Of a DNA stretch of 64,000 nucleotides, positions 17,566 to 27,334 are shown one piece after another. A program made the position numbers and the translations under genes. Position 1 is the first letter of the stretch. Each line of letters starts with the position of its first letter. Under the pieces are notes generated by a model. It was given only the letters and a program-made list of their open reading frames with translations. It was not told where the DNA came from and ran no database searches. The stretch lies in NCBI RefSeq assembly GCF_022811845.1, contig NZ_CP064267.1:186001-250000 (forward strand), read 5' to 3'. This DNA comes from Bacillus pseudomycoides. GTDB taxonomy: Bacteria > Bacillota > Bacilli > Bacillales > Bacillaceae_G.

Positions 17566-17724
17566 TTACATAAAACGATAAATAAGTGTAATCATTTAAC
17601 TAAGGCAGCAAACCTTATTGTTAAGCCTTTTGTGTTTTACATAAAGTTATTACACAAAAGATTACATAAAACCTTTACACTTAGTGATCCCTCATGTTAC
17701 ATTAAAGGTACAATAAGTGTAAGG
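17566..17724. promoter_or_regulatory. Candidate res site of the adjacent resolvase
   Basis: The 160 bp before the resolvase contain repeated half-sites: TTACATAAAACG...AAGTGTAA (17566-17591), CTTTTGTG...CACAAAAG (17627-17660), ATTACATAAAACC..ACACTTA (17661-17684) and GTTACATTAAAG...AAGTGTAAG (17696-17724). Several imperfect dyads directly upstream of a Tn3-type resolvase gene are the usual res layout, and they overlap the promoter, so autorepression is likely. Confidence 0.7.
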
Positions 17725-17737
17725 GAGGAGAAACCTG

Positions 17738-18310
17738 ATGAGAATCGCTTATGCTAGGGTTTCGACTGATGAGCAGTTACTTGATAGACAGCTAGAAGCA
17801 CTCAATAAGTATGGCTATGATAGATTAATCCAAGAGAAATATACAGGAACTAAAAAAGACCGAGCAGGACTAACCCAGCTCATGGATACAGTACGAGAAG
17901 GCGATACCGTTATTGTAGAAGCCATTAGCAGACTAGGGAGAAACACTCTTGATATCCTTACAACTGTTGAGGAGTTAAATAATATGGGTGTTACTTTCGT
18001 ATCATTAAAGGAAAATATGGATACTTCAACGCCAACTGGAAAGGCTATGTTCTCTATGATGGCAGTAATTAGCCAACTCGAAAGAGACTTAATAGCAGAA
18101 CGAACAAAAGAAGGACTGGCAAGCGCAAAGAAACGAGGAGTTAAACTGGGGAGACCTCAACTCGATAATGACAAAATAAGAGTAGCTTTGCAGATGTATG
18201 ACTCAGGAGACTATTCCATTAAGGATATTGTTGGTCAAGTGGGTATTTCTCAAGGTAAGCTATATAAAGAGATTAATAAGAGAAAATTACAAGAAGGAAC
18301 TACGAGATAG
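17738..18310 (+). CDS. Serine recombinase (resolvase/invertase family)
   Basis: 190 residues, ATG after GGGAGGAG. The catalytic domain shows RIAYARVSTDEQ (nucleophile Ser9), the Arg-rich ISRLGRN, QLERDLIAERTKEGLASAKKRG split over two strands, and GRP, followed by a C-terminal helix-turn-helix (YSIKDIVGQVGISQGKLYKEI). It matches the small Tn3/Tn552-type resolvases in length and order. With the res-like repeats upstream it could resolve cointegrates or plasmid dimers. No transposase of the same element remains; an IS240-type copy begins 18 bases downstream. Confidence 0.92.
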   Translation: MRIAYARVSTDEQLLDRQLEALNKYGYDRLIQEKYTGTKKDRAGLTQLMDTVREGDTVIVEAISRLGRNTLDILTTVEELNNMGVTFVSLKENMDTSTPTGKAMFSMMAVISQLERDLIAERTKEGLASAKKRGVKLGRPQLDNDKIRVALQMYDSGDYSIKDIVGQVGISQGKLYKEINKRKLQEGTTR

Positions 18311-18327
18311 GTGACAATTAAGTTACT

Positions 18328-19138
18328 GGGTTCTGTTGCAAAGTTTCTTAAGAAGATAAATAAAGACATGTATGGATGGGGAGATATTATGCAGCTACCA
18401 GTAATTGTTGTAATTCATCATACACTGAAAAGACGGAGTTTGATTCAAGACTTCGTCTCTGTTTATATAAGGCCTGAATCGTTTCAATCCCTTTTATAGT
18501 ACGTGAAGCATGACGAATATTTTGGAATCCAGAAGATTTGACAAAACGTCGTTTTACATGTCGATGATCTTGTTCAATGAGATTGTTGAGATACTTGACA
18601 GTACAATGTTTTGTACGTACATAAAAAACGTTCTTTTTCAGTTTTTTGAACGCACAAAGCAAGGCTGGAGCCTTATCGGTAGTAAGAACCGTTGGTTCTC
18701 CAAAAACTTTGACGAGTCGCTTCATAAACAGATAAGCCGCTTGATGATCGCGTGTTCTACGAAGTTGAATATCCAAAGTATGCCCATCTCCATCAATTGC
18801 ACGATAAAGATAACACCACTCTCCTTTAACTTTGATGTAAGTTTCATCTAAATGCCAACCATGGTGCGCGGATTTTTTTTTCTTCTTCCAAATTTGATAG
18901 ATCAGATTGCCGTATTCATGAACCCAACGCATAATTGTTGTTGGATGAACGGAAACACCACGTTCTTTCAAGATTTCAGATACATCACGATAACTTAAAG
19001 AAAAACGACAATAATAGCCAGCGGCTACTAAAATAATATCTTTCTTGAACTGTTTTCCTTTAAAATATTTCATTTAAAAATCCCCCTGTTTCTTTTTCTA
19101 GAGTGTAGCCTCATTTAGAAAACTTTGCAACAGAACCC
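18328..19138. mobile_element. IS240-type (IS6 family) insertion sequence, complete
   Basis: Ends are the inverted repeat GGGTTCTGTTGCAAAGTTT and its complement ending at 19138; total 811 bp. The flanking eight bases differ (AAGTTACT left, TCAGTTGT right), so there is no target duplication. For IS6 elements this points to replicon fusion, inversion or deletion next to the copy rather than simple insertion. Confidence 0.93.
18387..19073 (-). CDS. IS240-type (IS6 family) transposase
   Basis: 228 residues, full length for the family. An N-terminal helix-turn-helix (SYRDVSEILKERGVSVHPTT) precedes the DDE core: Asp in WHLDETYIK, Asp in VLTTDKAP, Glu in NNLIEQDHR, with the usual KRRF and GFQ motifs after it. 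No frameshift is seen, so the element should be active. IS240 copies are common around toxin genes on B. thuringiensis plasmids. The start codon lies directly after an AAGGGGGA-like signal on the minus strand. Confidence 0.95.
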   Translation of the reverse strand: MKYFKGKQFKKDIILVAAGYYCRFSLSYRDVSEILKERGVSVHPTTIMRWVHEYGNLIYQIWKKKKKSAHHGWHLDETYIKVKGEWCYLYRAIDGDGHTLDIQLRRTRDHQAAYLFMKRLVKVFGEPTVLTTDKAPALLCAFKKLKKNVFYVRTKHCTVKYLNNLIEQDHRHVKRRFVKSSGFQNIRHASRTIKGIETIQALYKQRRSLESNSVFSVYDELQQLLVAA

Positions 19139-19686
19139 TCAGTTGTATTTATACTAACATGACATAAAATTCTAGCTAATGACCTGATATCACAATCATT
19201 CCCAAAAGATTAACACCGTTATACGATTTTTTAGTGTTAATCACCTTAGTCAAGTAAACATGAAATAATTGTTTTGAGAGGTATTTTAAGTATAGTTATA
19301 TTTTATGTTTTAATAATTAAATTATAGTATAATTTGGTATAAATAAATCATAATAACTGGAAAGGTTGTCAATTTGATAAAAGTTATATTGTAATAGTCT
19401 CGAATGACTAGTTATAGCTAGATATTGTTTGATATGAAAGGTTTATTGAATAAATACTAATAGGTTCAGTTAATAGTAGTGGTATTTAAGTGAAAGAATT
19501 CATTATGAAGATTGAGTACCAAGAAGTAAGAATTAAAAAGTTGAGCATAGTAAGAAAAATATTTTCAAAAATCTAAAATGCTGTTTAAAAGGATTTTTTA
19601 GACAAATAAACTTTTGATGAGAGAGCAATATTGAATCACCAAAGCAATCGCATTTTTATAATTTGATGAAAAGGAGTGGTAGAATT
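19139..19686. other. AT-rich intergenic region
   Basis: About 550 bp with no coding frame or strong hairpin. It may hold the promoter of the gene at 19687; nothing specific can be fixed. Confidence 0.4.
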
Positions 19687-21258
19687 ATGACAGAAACATC
19701 AGGAAAGTTAGAGGACTTAGTTTTTAATTTAAAACAAGTTCCTTTTCCAAAAGGTTCTAATAATGAAATTGTTTTTGAGATTACAGATGAGCTAAGAGAA
19801 GAAATTTTAATGTATTATTCTGATTTGAAATCGAAAAATGGTCCGCAAGAGTGGAGAGAAATAGATTTAAAAGTATTATATGAGGAATTTTACAATAAAA
19901 AGCTTGCCGAACTGGAAAGTCAAAAAAATGATGAAACAGCTATTTGTAAGTTAAAACAAGAAAGTATATCGCATGTAAAAAATCAAGTACTGCTGGAATA
20001 TCAATTCCGTACAAATTTAATACGTAATGCTCTTGATTATACTATTGGGACATTAAACATGCTATTTTTCTGTACATTACAAACCATCAATGAATTTTCA
20101 TCTATCATAGAAAATATGAATATTGATACGATATTTAAAAATATTGAAGATACTGAGTATGTATATAAAAGAATTGGGTACGATTTATTAGAAGATGTGA
20201 ATTGGCAAATTATAAAAAGTCGATATTATGATGAAAGTAAAATTGAAAATGATTTATTTATGGGATTTAAGTGGCTTGAAAAACAGAGAGAACAATTTAT
20301 TTATCCAAAAAAATTGGCTCAACGTACTATAAAAGGAAAAGAAATACCATTATATAACTTGAATGCAATCACACTTAATTCTTTTCCTTTAAAGACGAAC
20401 ACTATGAGTTTTGAAGATTTATTAGGAGTATTTAGCGATTTTTGGAAAAACATGCCCTCTAAATTTTACTTAGAAAAAGGTCAACCACACTTTGCAACAA
20501 TAGTATTTAATGAAATGTCCAAGTATTCCAAGGATAAATTTGTATCTAGAATAAGTAGCATTTGCAGGTACTATAATCAAGGAAATGATTCCATTTTTAA
20601 AAATCGTTATGATTGGGATAATCTCAGTAAACAACTAGAGGAGGAAACAAGTGAGGAATATTCTTACTTAAAATATGTACCCGAATCTGATGGTGCAGAA
20701 TTTTTTGATAAAGTATTAGAAAACACTGAGAGTTACTTATTAAATCATTACACACATCATATGAATACTTTAGCTTTATTGTATCAAGTGTTTGAACAGC
20801 GATTAAGAAGATTTATTTTTGAGGAGATTAATCATCACTTAAATGAATTTGAAATTAGTAGTCCGTTTTCTTCCTTTGGAGGTACATTTGATGAAATATG
20901 TAATACCTATAAATTAATAGGCATCGATTTAATGAAAATTGGGATGGCACATAGCAATAAGAAAAAAACATGGGAAAATATTATGATCCTTAAAGATGTC
21001 GTAAATGTTTATAAGCATGGAGAAGGAAGCTCTAGTAAGCGTTTGAGAAAAAGAACCTAAAGTATTTAAAGTCAATTATTCTATAAATATTTTTTCTGAT
21101 AAACAAGATGGTTTAGATTTAAAAATAGACTACAGTGATACTACAAATGATAGTATTGTGTTTGATATAGATTATTTAAATATTGAAGAATATGCAGAAT
21201 ATATTAAATGTTTTTGGAGGAATTTCCTGAGAATACAAATGTGAGTATTTATTTCTAA
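19687..21258 (+). pseudogene. Unknown protein with C-terminal KHGEGSS motif, frameshifted near its end
   Basis: ATG 19687 follows AAGGAGTGG; the frame reads 457 residues to 21060. Past an A-run at about 21048-21054 the next frame continues coding (KEPKVFKVNYSINIFSDK ... IEEYAEY) and, after a second shift near 21212, ends FPENTNVSIYF at 21258. The body is helical, with a central Tyr/Leu-rich segment. Near the end comes FEQRLRRFIFEEI and LKDVVNVYKHGEGSS. The KHGxGSS ending recalls HEPN-like proteins linked to phage defence; this is a weak resemblance. It lies at the head of a block of broken restriction genes. Confidence 0.6.
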
Positions 21259-21298
21259 CTTAGAATTTTAATATATTGAAGGGGTGTATATTAAATAT

Positions 21299-21583
21299 GG
21301 TTCTAGTGCAAAAATCATTTAATAAATACATAGAACCTACACAGTCTGTTCAATTCCAGGTTATGCTGCAACTCCAAACAAGCTATGTATAAATTTAACT
21401 TCATTTTGGATAGACTTCACCTGTCGGTGAAGTTGACCTTTTTTCATCATATGTATGGCTTCAACACCACTCAATATGGGGGGGCTGTTTTAAATGACTT
21501 GAATCTCAAAATAGAACGCACACTTTTTCTAGAGTAGTAATATTAGTATGTTCAAGTTTAGGAGATTCTTTGCACCAGAATCC
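21299..21583 (-). mobile_element. Internally deleted IS6-family remnant
   Basis: Left end GGTTCTAGTGCAAAAATC and right end CTTTGCACCAGAATCC are inverted. Between them the minus strand encodes only the transposase C-terminus (ILSGVEAIHMMKKGQLH ... FIHSLFGVAA, about 21361-21477). Most of the gene is gone, leaving a 285-bp MITE-like relic. The same family appears at 53940-54291. Confidence 0.75.
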
Positions 21584-21738
21584 GTTTTCCTTTCCATGTA
21601 TTTGCATCAAACCCCTACTATTGTATTTTATGAAAAATACTTTGTTTTCATAATTTCAAATACTGTTTATATATATGATAAAATTTAATATTATAAATAT
21701 AATTTTGTCTAGGAATTTTACGGGGAGGACAATTTGTA

Positions 21739-22056
21739 ATGAACAAAAACAAAATGACTGAACGTGATGTTTGTACAAAATATATTACACCAGCTATTGT
21801 GAACGCTGGATGGGATTTACATAGACAACTACGAGAAGAATTTCAAATAGCAGATGGTAGAATCATTGTAAGGGGAACTCTTGTCACAAGGGGAACGAAA
21901 AAAGAGCCGACTATGTATTATTTTATAAAACAAATCTATCTATTGCAGTAATCGAAGCTAAGGATAATAAACATTCAATTAGTTGAGCAATCAAAGCAAG
22001 CGAGCGAAGAACTAATGGAAGCTGTATTACAAGAAGTTTTTACGATAAGGGAGTAA
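21739..22056 (+). pseudogene. Type I restriction relic: HsdR N-terminus joined to an HsdS-like tail
   Basis: The N-terminal 50 residues (TERDVCTKYITPAIVNAGWD, REEFQIADGRIIVRG) match the start of EcoEI-type HsdR. After a one-base shift at about 21900, the frame gives ADYVLFYKTNLSIAVIEAKD, the PD-(D/E)xK nuclease core of the same family, then breaks off after KHSI. The next 28 codons (SKQASEELMEAVLQEVF) look like an HsdS C-terminus. About 5 kb of an hsd locus has been lost between them. Confidence 0.75.
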
Positions 22057-22233
22057 GTATTAAGCTAATTTTATATCCATTCATTTTGCATAATTGAAAA
22101 TATATCATGTGGAAATGAATGGATTTTTCTTACTGTTAGTGTTGTGGATTCGATAAGTAACTAATTATACTGGAGACAAATACACAATATTATTTCGATT
22201 AAATAATAAAAATATATCGAAAGGATGTTGTAA

Positions 22234-23029
22234 ATGGGATTACCTAGTATGTATGATGATGTTCATTTGCCGTTATTGACATTAGTTGATACGTATCCTA
22301 TTAAGAGTTTGAAAGAGGCAGTAGAAGTATTGGCACATTTTTTCAGTTTAACTGATGAAGAACTGAATGAAAGAGTTAAATCTGGTGGAAAGAAATTCTA
22401 CTCACTAGTGAGTTTTTCTATGAAGCGATTAATTGAAGCGGGTTTAGTTTTTAAAGGTGTAAAGCCATTTAGAACAACTGATAATGCGAGAGAATTATTA
22501 GCGAAAAAACCGAAGAAGATTACAAATCATGATATTAATAAATTGATTAAGAAGAGACAATTTTTAAAAGCTCAAAGAAAAAAAGAATTAGCACAAAAGT
22601 TACTTTTTGAAAGCTATGATGAATACCTGCAAGAATTAAAGAAAATACACTATACTTATTTTGAACAGATTTGTGGATTGGTTCTATCTAGAATATATAA
22701 TATAGACTTTTCAAAATACGTAGAAATTACACCTCCAAGCAATGATAGAGGTATTGATGGGGTTCTTCATTTGGGAGAAGATGAGGAATCTAAAGGCTAA
22801 ATGCTTAAAAGATGGGTCCGTAGATGAACCATTGGTTACTCAGTTTTCAGGAGCATGAGATCGAGTATATGGAACAAAAGAATATTATGTTACTACTACT
22901 AAGTACGCTCCTCGTGCAAAAGATTATGTAGAAGTTCTAAGGTATAAAGATATAAAACTGATAGGTGGATATGAATTGGTAGAACTCATTTTTAAATACA
23001 AACTTGAAAATGCAATTAAATTGGATTGA
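22234..23029 (+). pseudogene. mrr: Mrr-type restriction endonuclease, broken
   Basis: 188 residues read through a winged-helix Mrr_N domain (LPLLTLVDTYPIKSLKEAVE) and into the catalytic core (YFEQICGLVLSRIY, NDRGIDGVLHL). Then the frame shifts; the next frame holds VTQFSGA, a stop, and EYYVTTTKYAPRAKDYVEVL ... IKLIGGYELVELIFKYKL, which is the Mrr C-terminus. The QAK catalytic strand between is lost. Mrr enzymes cut modified DNA; this one cannot. A terminator follows (23067). Confidence 0.85.
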
Positions 23030-23066
23030 GTAATTGAACTACTAAAAAAGTTCTAAAAGAATACCT

Positions 23067-23109
23067 AAAATAAAAGACACCCAATTCAATTTGGATGTCT
23101 TTTATTTTA
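23067..23109. terminator. Bidirectional terminator after mrr
   Basis: AAAATAAAAGACA / TGTCTTTTATTTT, 13-bp perfect stem. Confidence 0.88.
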
Positions 23110-23489
23110 AACGAAGACATTCCGTTGAAATTGCTTGAATATTTTATCTATTTTAATTGAAATGACATTTATTTTATTATATAATGGCACTAAGAAATTT
23201 TTTCCTTTTTTAATCATTCCTAAACAACCACAAACCTTTCGGGTTTACGTTTCATTACAAGTAAGTGTATATAACATATACGCTAATTTGTGATACGAAT
23301 GTATTCCTGGGAGGTTTTTTTGCGTTGCAGGAATAGGACGAGTCATGTACTAACAAGGATGTGATGGAATGTCTTGATTTTTCAAGAACTGTAGTAAGGT
23401 ACTAAGAGTTTTGGATTTCAAAATACAAAAGAGGGTGAAAAAAGATGAGAAGAGGAGTCTCGTCTTTTTTATTAAGAAAGGAGTAGGAC
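23110..23489. other. Intergenic region before the radC-like gene
   Basis: Contains only a terminator-like hairpin at 23438-23470 (AAAAAAGATGAGA / TCTCGTCTTTTTT). It sits 20 bases before the radC-like start, so it could act as an attenuator. No other feature is clear. Confidence 0.45.
23438..23470 (+). terminator. Terminator-like hairpin directly upstream of the radC-like gene
   Basis: 13-bp stem with one G-T pair and T6, ending 20 bases before the ATG. A similar long hairpin precedes the next gene (23982), so both genes may be expressed only when read-through is allowed. Confidence 0.65.
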
Positions 23490-23942
23490 ATGGGTAAAAA
23501 AATTATGGTTCAATCTGTAAAGCTGGTAAAGGAAAGCAATCGTATTTACGATATTGAGAAAAAGAAAATAACAAGCGCGGTAGATGCTGCTCGTTTTGCA
23601 AAAATAATATTTGATATTGAGTCGAAACCACAAGAGATTTTTGGTGTATTTAACTTAAATACAAAGAATGAAATTATTGGATGCAGCATTGTATTTCAAG
23701 GAACTGTTGATGCGTCGCTTGTGCATCCCAGAGAAACCTACCGAATGGCAATCTTAAACAATGCAACTTCAATTCTATGTTTTCACAATCATCCTTCAGG
23801 TCATAGTGTAGAATCTCATGAAGATATCGAAGTCACTAAGAGATTAAAAGAATGTGGAGACATTATTGGCATACCCTTGTTGGATCATGTCATTATCGGA
23901 GATAACAGTTTTGTAAGTTTAAAGAGTAAGGGGATTATCTAA
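23490..23942 (+). CDS. RadC-like JAB/MPN domain protein, short plasmid type
   Basis: 150 residues; only the C-terminal JAB metalloprotease-like domain of RadC is present, without the helix-hairpin-helix. The metal motif is intact: E in PQEIFGVFNLN, HNHPSGHS at about 98-105 and the following D/E (HEDIEVTKRL), then GIPLLDHVIIGD. ATG follows AAGAAAGGAG. Short RadC proteins are common next to single-strand annealing proteins on plasmids and phages. The partner gene here starts 140 bp downstream. Confidence 0.88.
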   Translation: MGKKIMVQSVKLVKESNRIYDIEKKKITSAVDAARFAKIIFDIESKPQEIFGVFNLNTKNEIIGCSIVFQGTVDASLVHPRETYRMAILNNATSILCFHNHPSGHSVESHEDIEVTKRLKECGDIIGIPLLDHVIIGDNSFVSLKSKGII

Positions 23943-23981
23943 TAAATAGTAATGAACGAATCATAATGAAAAGGTTGTATG

Positions 23982-24036
23982 AAAGAATAAGGAGATTCTA
24001 AAACGTATACACGTTTGGATTTTCTTATTCTTTTTT
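23982..24036 (+). terminator. Long hairpin between the radC-like and annealing-protein genes
   Basis: AAAGAATAAG pairs with CTTATTCTTT, with inner pairing AAACG / CGTTT; a T tract follows. It may uncouple the two genes. Confidence 0.65.
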
Positions 24037-24082
24037 ATTTAGAAAAATGAGGGATGAGTTTATTCATAAGGAGTGAAATGAC

Positions 24083-25210
24083 GTGGATGCTATGATACAA
24101 AGTATATTAGATAGATTGGCAATAAATAGTGATTTATCACAATTAACAGAGGAAGAAAAGCGTCAATATTATTATTTTGTATGTCATAAGTACGAACTAG
24201 ATCCATTTACAAACCCTTTTGCATTTATCAGATTCAAAGATAGTAATAAACTACAGCTGTATGCGAGAAAAAACTGTTCGGATCAGTTACGGAAGATTCA
24301 TGGTATTGATGCTGAAATCGTACATCGTGGTCAGATCGAAACGACAGTTTATGTAGAAGTGAGGGTCACAGATAAGAGTGGACGAAAAGATACAGCTATG
24401 GGTGCTGTTCCTATTAGTACAGAAGATGGAAGAAAACTAAGTCCAGTTCAGTTAGCTCATGCTCTTATGACGTGTGAAACAAAGGCAAAGAGACGAGCGA
24501 CATTATCACTGTGTGGTTTGGCCATGATGGATGAAACAGGAGTAGATACACTTCCTGGCGTAGAACGTTTTGATATACAATCAACCACAGTAAATCTGAA
24601 TCAACCTTTACAATCTAAACAATTTCATGATTTACGTTCTGTCATGGTACTTGAACAAACAAAAAAACAAGCACACGCTAAAGAAGAACAGACTATGAAG
24701 AAACTTGACTGTTATGACATGATTGGAAAAGTCAAAAAGGTGCATAAAAAATTTCATAAAGAGAAGAAATGCATTTATCACCACATAGAGTTTGTCATGA
24801 AAGATGACAGTAAAAGGCCTGCGGTTATGATGAAATATGACATCATAGCAACTGGAACTGCTACGGATGCTTTACAGCAGGGTAAGATAAAGGAAGGGGC
24901 TTTAGGGAATATTCGCGTTGTGAAGACAGACAAAGGGCTTATGTTACAAAAGTGGACTCCTTTTAACCACATGAGAGGCGTATTAGTGGGAGCCCATAAG
25001 AAGAGAACTACATCAAGATCAGGCTTTTTGTATATAATTCAGCTGAAAGAGGAGAAAGGTAATGTATTTGATGTTTTTGTTTTGCATCAACTAGCAAAGG
25101 ACTTTGAGCAATTGTTGCAGGAACAGAAAGGGAAGAATATTCTCTTAGATGTTTTGCTTGAAAAAACATCTAAAGGATATGTATTAGTTAAGCACAATAT
25201 TTTGTCATGA
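24083..25210 (+). CDS. RecT/Bet-like single-strand annealing protein with an extra C-terminal domain
   Basis: 375 residues; GTG at 24083 follows AAGGAGTG. Residues 1-165 show the layout of RecT/Bet proteins: a short helical start, YELDPFTNPFAFIRF, SDQLRKIHGI, a beta sheet (TTVYVEVRVTDKSGR) and the helix ETKAKRRATLSLCGLAMMDE. A variable linker (170-210) leads to a second domain (211-375) with alternating strands that could be an OB fold, as in SSB. If so, annealing and ssDNA-binding modules are fused. Family assignment is by pattern only. A decayed duplicate lies at 12050-13001. Confidence 0.65.
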   Translation: MDAMIQSILDRLAINSDLSQLTEEEKRQYYYFVCHKYELDPFTNPFAFIRFKDSNKLQLYARKNCSDQLRKIHGIDAEIVHRGQIETTVYVEVRVTDKSGRKDTAMGAVPISTEDGRKLSPVQLAHALMTCETKAKRRATLSLCGLAMMDETGVDTLPGVERFDIQSTTVNLNQPLQSKQFHDLRSVMVLEQTKKQAHAKEEQTMKKLDCYDMIGKVKKVHKKFHKEKKCIYHHIEFVMKDDSKRPAVMMKYDIIATGTATDALQQGKIKEGALGNIRVVKTDKGLMLQKWTPFNHMRGVLVGAHKKRTTSRSGFLYIIQLKEEKGNVFDVFVLHQLAKDFEQLLQEQKGKNILLDVLLEKTSKGYVLVKHNILS

Positions 25211-25682
25211 CTTATGTAGAGTAAAGTGGGGCATCTGTTTGATGAAATTCTTTTTGAATGCCGATTCCTGACTGGAATGAGAATAATCTAAGTATAATTT
25301 GAGTGCTTGAGCATCTGTGCAAACCAAGAAGAGAAAAAACCATAACATAAACAGAAAAAGAATGAAAAAGCATTAATAGAAACTTAAACGCGTGCAAAAT
25401 TAGATAAAGGACGTAAAAAAGGCACAGTAATTAAGCTGTGTCTTTAATCTGTATATGAATTTTTTTAGCGGCATGTAAGCAATAGAGGACTATGGTAATA
25501 TTAGTAAATAAGGAAGAAAATGATTAGAGAATGCCTCAATGTAATCCTTCTGAGTGATTTGAGGGGCATTAACCTTTGTAATTCTCAAAAATGGACTAGA
25601 TTGTAGTCTAGTATGTAGTGAAATGTTCTACTGGATATAGATAAACATAATATTTTTGTAAATTAGAGAAGGTGGAGAATAT
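25211..25682. other. Intergenic region with two hairpins
   Basis: A terminator (25418-25446) and a second inverted repeat (AATGCCTCAA ... TTGAGGGGCATT, about 25530-25572) are present, and a dyad GACTAGATTGTAGTCTAG near 25593. Short coding-like stretches such as KLDKGRKKGT suggest a dead gene. Nothing intact. Confidence 0.45.
25418..25446 (+). terminator. Rho-independent terminator
   Basis: AAAGGCACAG / CTGTGTCTTT, loop of 8. Probably ends the annealing-protein transcript. Confidence 0.7.
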
Positions 25683-27218
25683 ATGGAATATCCAACAATC
25701 ATTAGAAATCCAAATCCAAGAGAAAAAGTAGAGCCAGGCGAACAATACTTACTAGATTCCTTAGCAACCTCACATTTACCAGGATGGGTTGTTTATGAAC
25801 AGCCACATTTAAATGGAGTTCGTCCTGATTTTGTTTTAGTGCATGAGGATAAAGGAATTATAGTTATTGAGGTAAAAGAGTTGAATTTAGGTTCAAATCG
25901 TTACCTAGCTGATTCAAAGATTATAGATGATTTTGGTGTAACTCGTCCCAAATGGAATCCAGTAGACCAAGTCCGATCATATAAAAGGGAAATTGAAGAA
26001 ATTTGCTCCCGGGTATTTCCAGATTTACTAGATGAATGTGGAAAGAGTGTATTTGGTCTTATTGAAACCGCAGTATATTTTCATAACGCAACTGCCCAAG
26101 AAGGAAAAAATTATTGTGGCACTCCAGGATATACAAGAATTTTAGACTGTACTCATATTCAAGCTTTGAAAGATGGAAAACATCAAAACTCTGGATTACG
26201 TTTAATCAGTAAGGGGAACAAAAATTTTACAAAAGAACAAATGAATCAATTTACAAGGGATATTCATACTTGGTTGCAACCATCCCTTTATGACTTAGGA
26301 CGCAAAGAGCCTATAGTTTTATCGAGAAGACACCAGTTATTAGCTAAACCAAGTCCAGGACTTCATAGACGTTTAGGCGGTGTAGCAGGTGCTGGAAAAA
26401 CTCTCGTATTAGCTACAAGAGCTGCAAAGTTATTAGAAGAAAATCAACGTGTACTGATTATAACTTCAAACATTACTCTTACACATATTATAAGGGACTT
26501 GGTTAGACAACAATATGAATCAGAAGATAGAAGTAGATTGGGGAATAATTTAGTTATCTATCATTTTCATAAATTTCTTAAATGGGTAGCTCTTACATAT
26601 CAAATAGAATTACCTAATCCTAGAGAAGGAAGTAAAGAACAAACAGAATATATTCTACATCATGCTTGGCCTCAAGTTATACAAAGGTTAATAAAGAACA
26701 ATCAACCAATCGATTCAAATTTAATATTTGATGCTATTCTAGTGGACGAAGGGCAGGATTTTAATAAAGAATGGGTAGAACTTCTTCTTCAGTTCATCAG
26801 CAAAAGAAATGAATTTCTGATTACGTATGATAATGCGCAGGATATTTATAACAGAAATGCAGTGTGGCTTGAAGAAGGAAAGGAAGTAAAAGGACTGGGT
26901 TTTAGAGGACCGGCAGCTCAGCTACAAGAATCCATTAGATTATCTCGTAAAATGGCTCTTCTTGCGAATGAATATGCGCGTGAATATCAAATACCTCATA
27001 GAGAAAAATTGAAACCCAAAAAACAAAGTGAGAATGAAAACGTATCTGTAAAATGGGTTAATTATCAAATGAATAATTTTTCTTTTGTACAGCAAGATTT
27101 TCCGGATCTTATTAGTAAAGAGGTAGGTAAATTAGTTCATAATGGTACGAAACCATCTGATATTACCGTTCTTACCTTAAAGGAAAAAAAGCATCTGATA
27201 CTGAAGTTGAGAAATTAA
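25683..27218 (+). pseudogene. NERD-domain UvrD-like helicase, C-terminus lost
   Basis: 511 residues from an ATG with AAGGTGGAG upstream. The NERD nuclease-related domain comes first (residues 15-130, with GVRPDFVLVHEDKGIIVIEV and E of EVKEL), then a superfamily 1 core: VAGAGKTLVLATRAA (Walker A, about 240), ILVDEGQDFN (Walker B, about 360) and ITYDNAQDIY (motif III). Motifs IV-VI are missing because the frame ends soon after SDITVLTLKEKK. The sequence after this point belongs to another protein (see 27185). A deletion has probably removed the helicase C-terminus together with most of the next gene. Confidence 0.75.
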
Positions 27219-27334
27219 AAAATGAGTTAGACGAGATAGAGTCCCTATATAGTGATGATGTGGCATATTACGCATTTCTGCAAATGGAAAGAAGAGCAGC
27301 CGGATTAGCGAGTGATACCAATGAGACCGATTGA
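27185..27334 (+). pseudogene. C-terminal tail of a missing gene, possibly a PtuA-type ATPase
   Basis: Frame 2 reads ASDTEVEKLKNELDEIESLY and ends RRAAGLASDTNETD, overlapping the ATG of the HNH gene by 14 bases. In Septu-type systems an AAA ATPase gene (ptuA) directly precedes the HNH gene, often with overlap, so this is probably its tail. I cannot identify the ATPase from 45 residues alone. Confidence 0.5.

Noticed and set aside
18510..18851. Plus-strand frame inside the IS240-type element
   Set aside because: Shadow of the transposase on the other strand.
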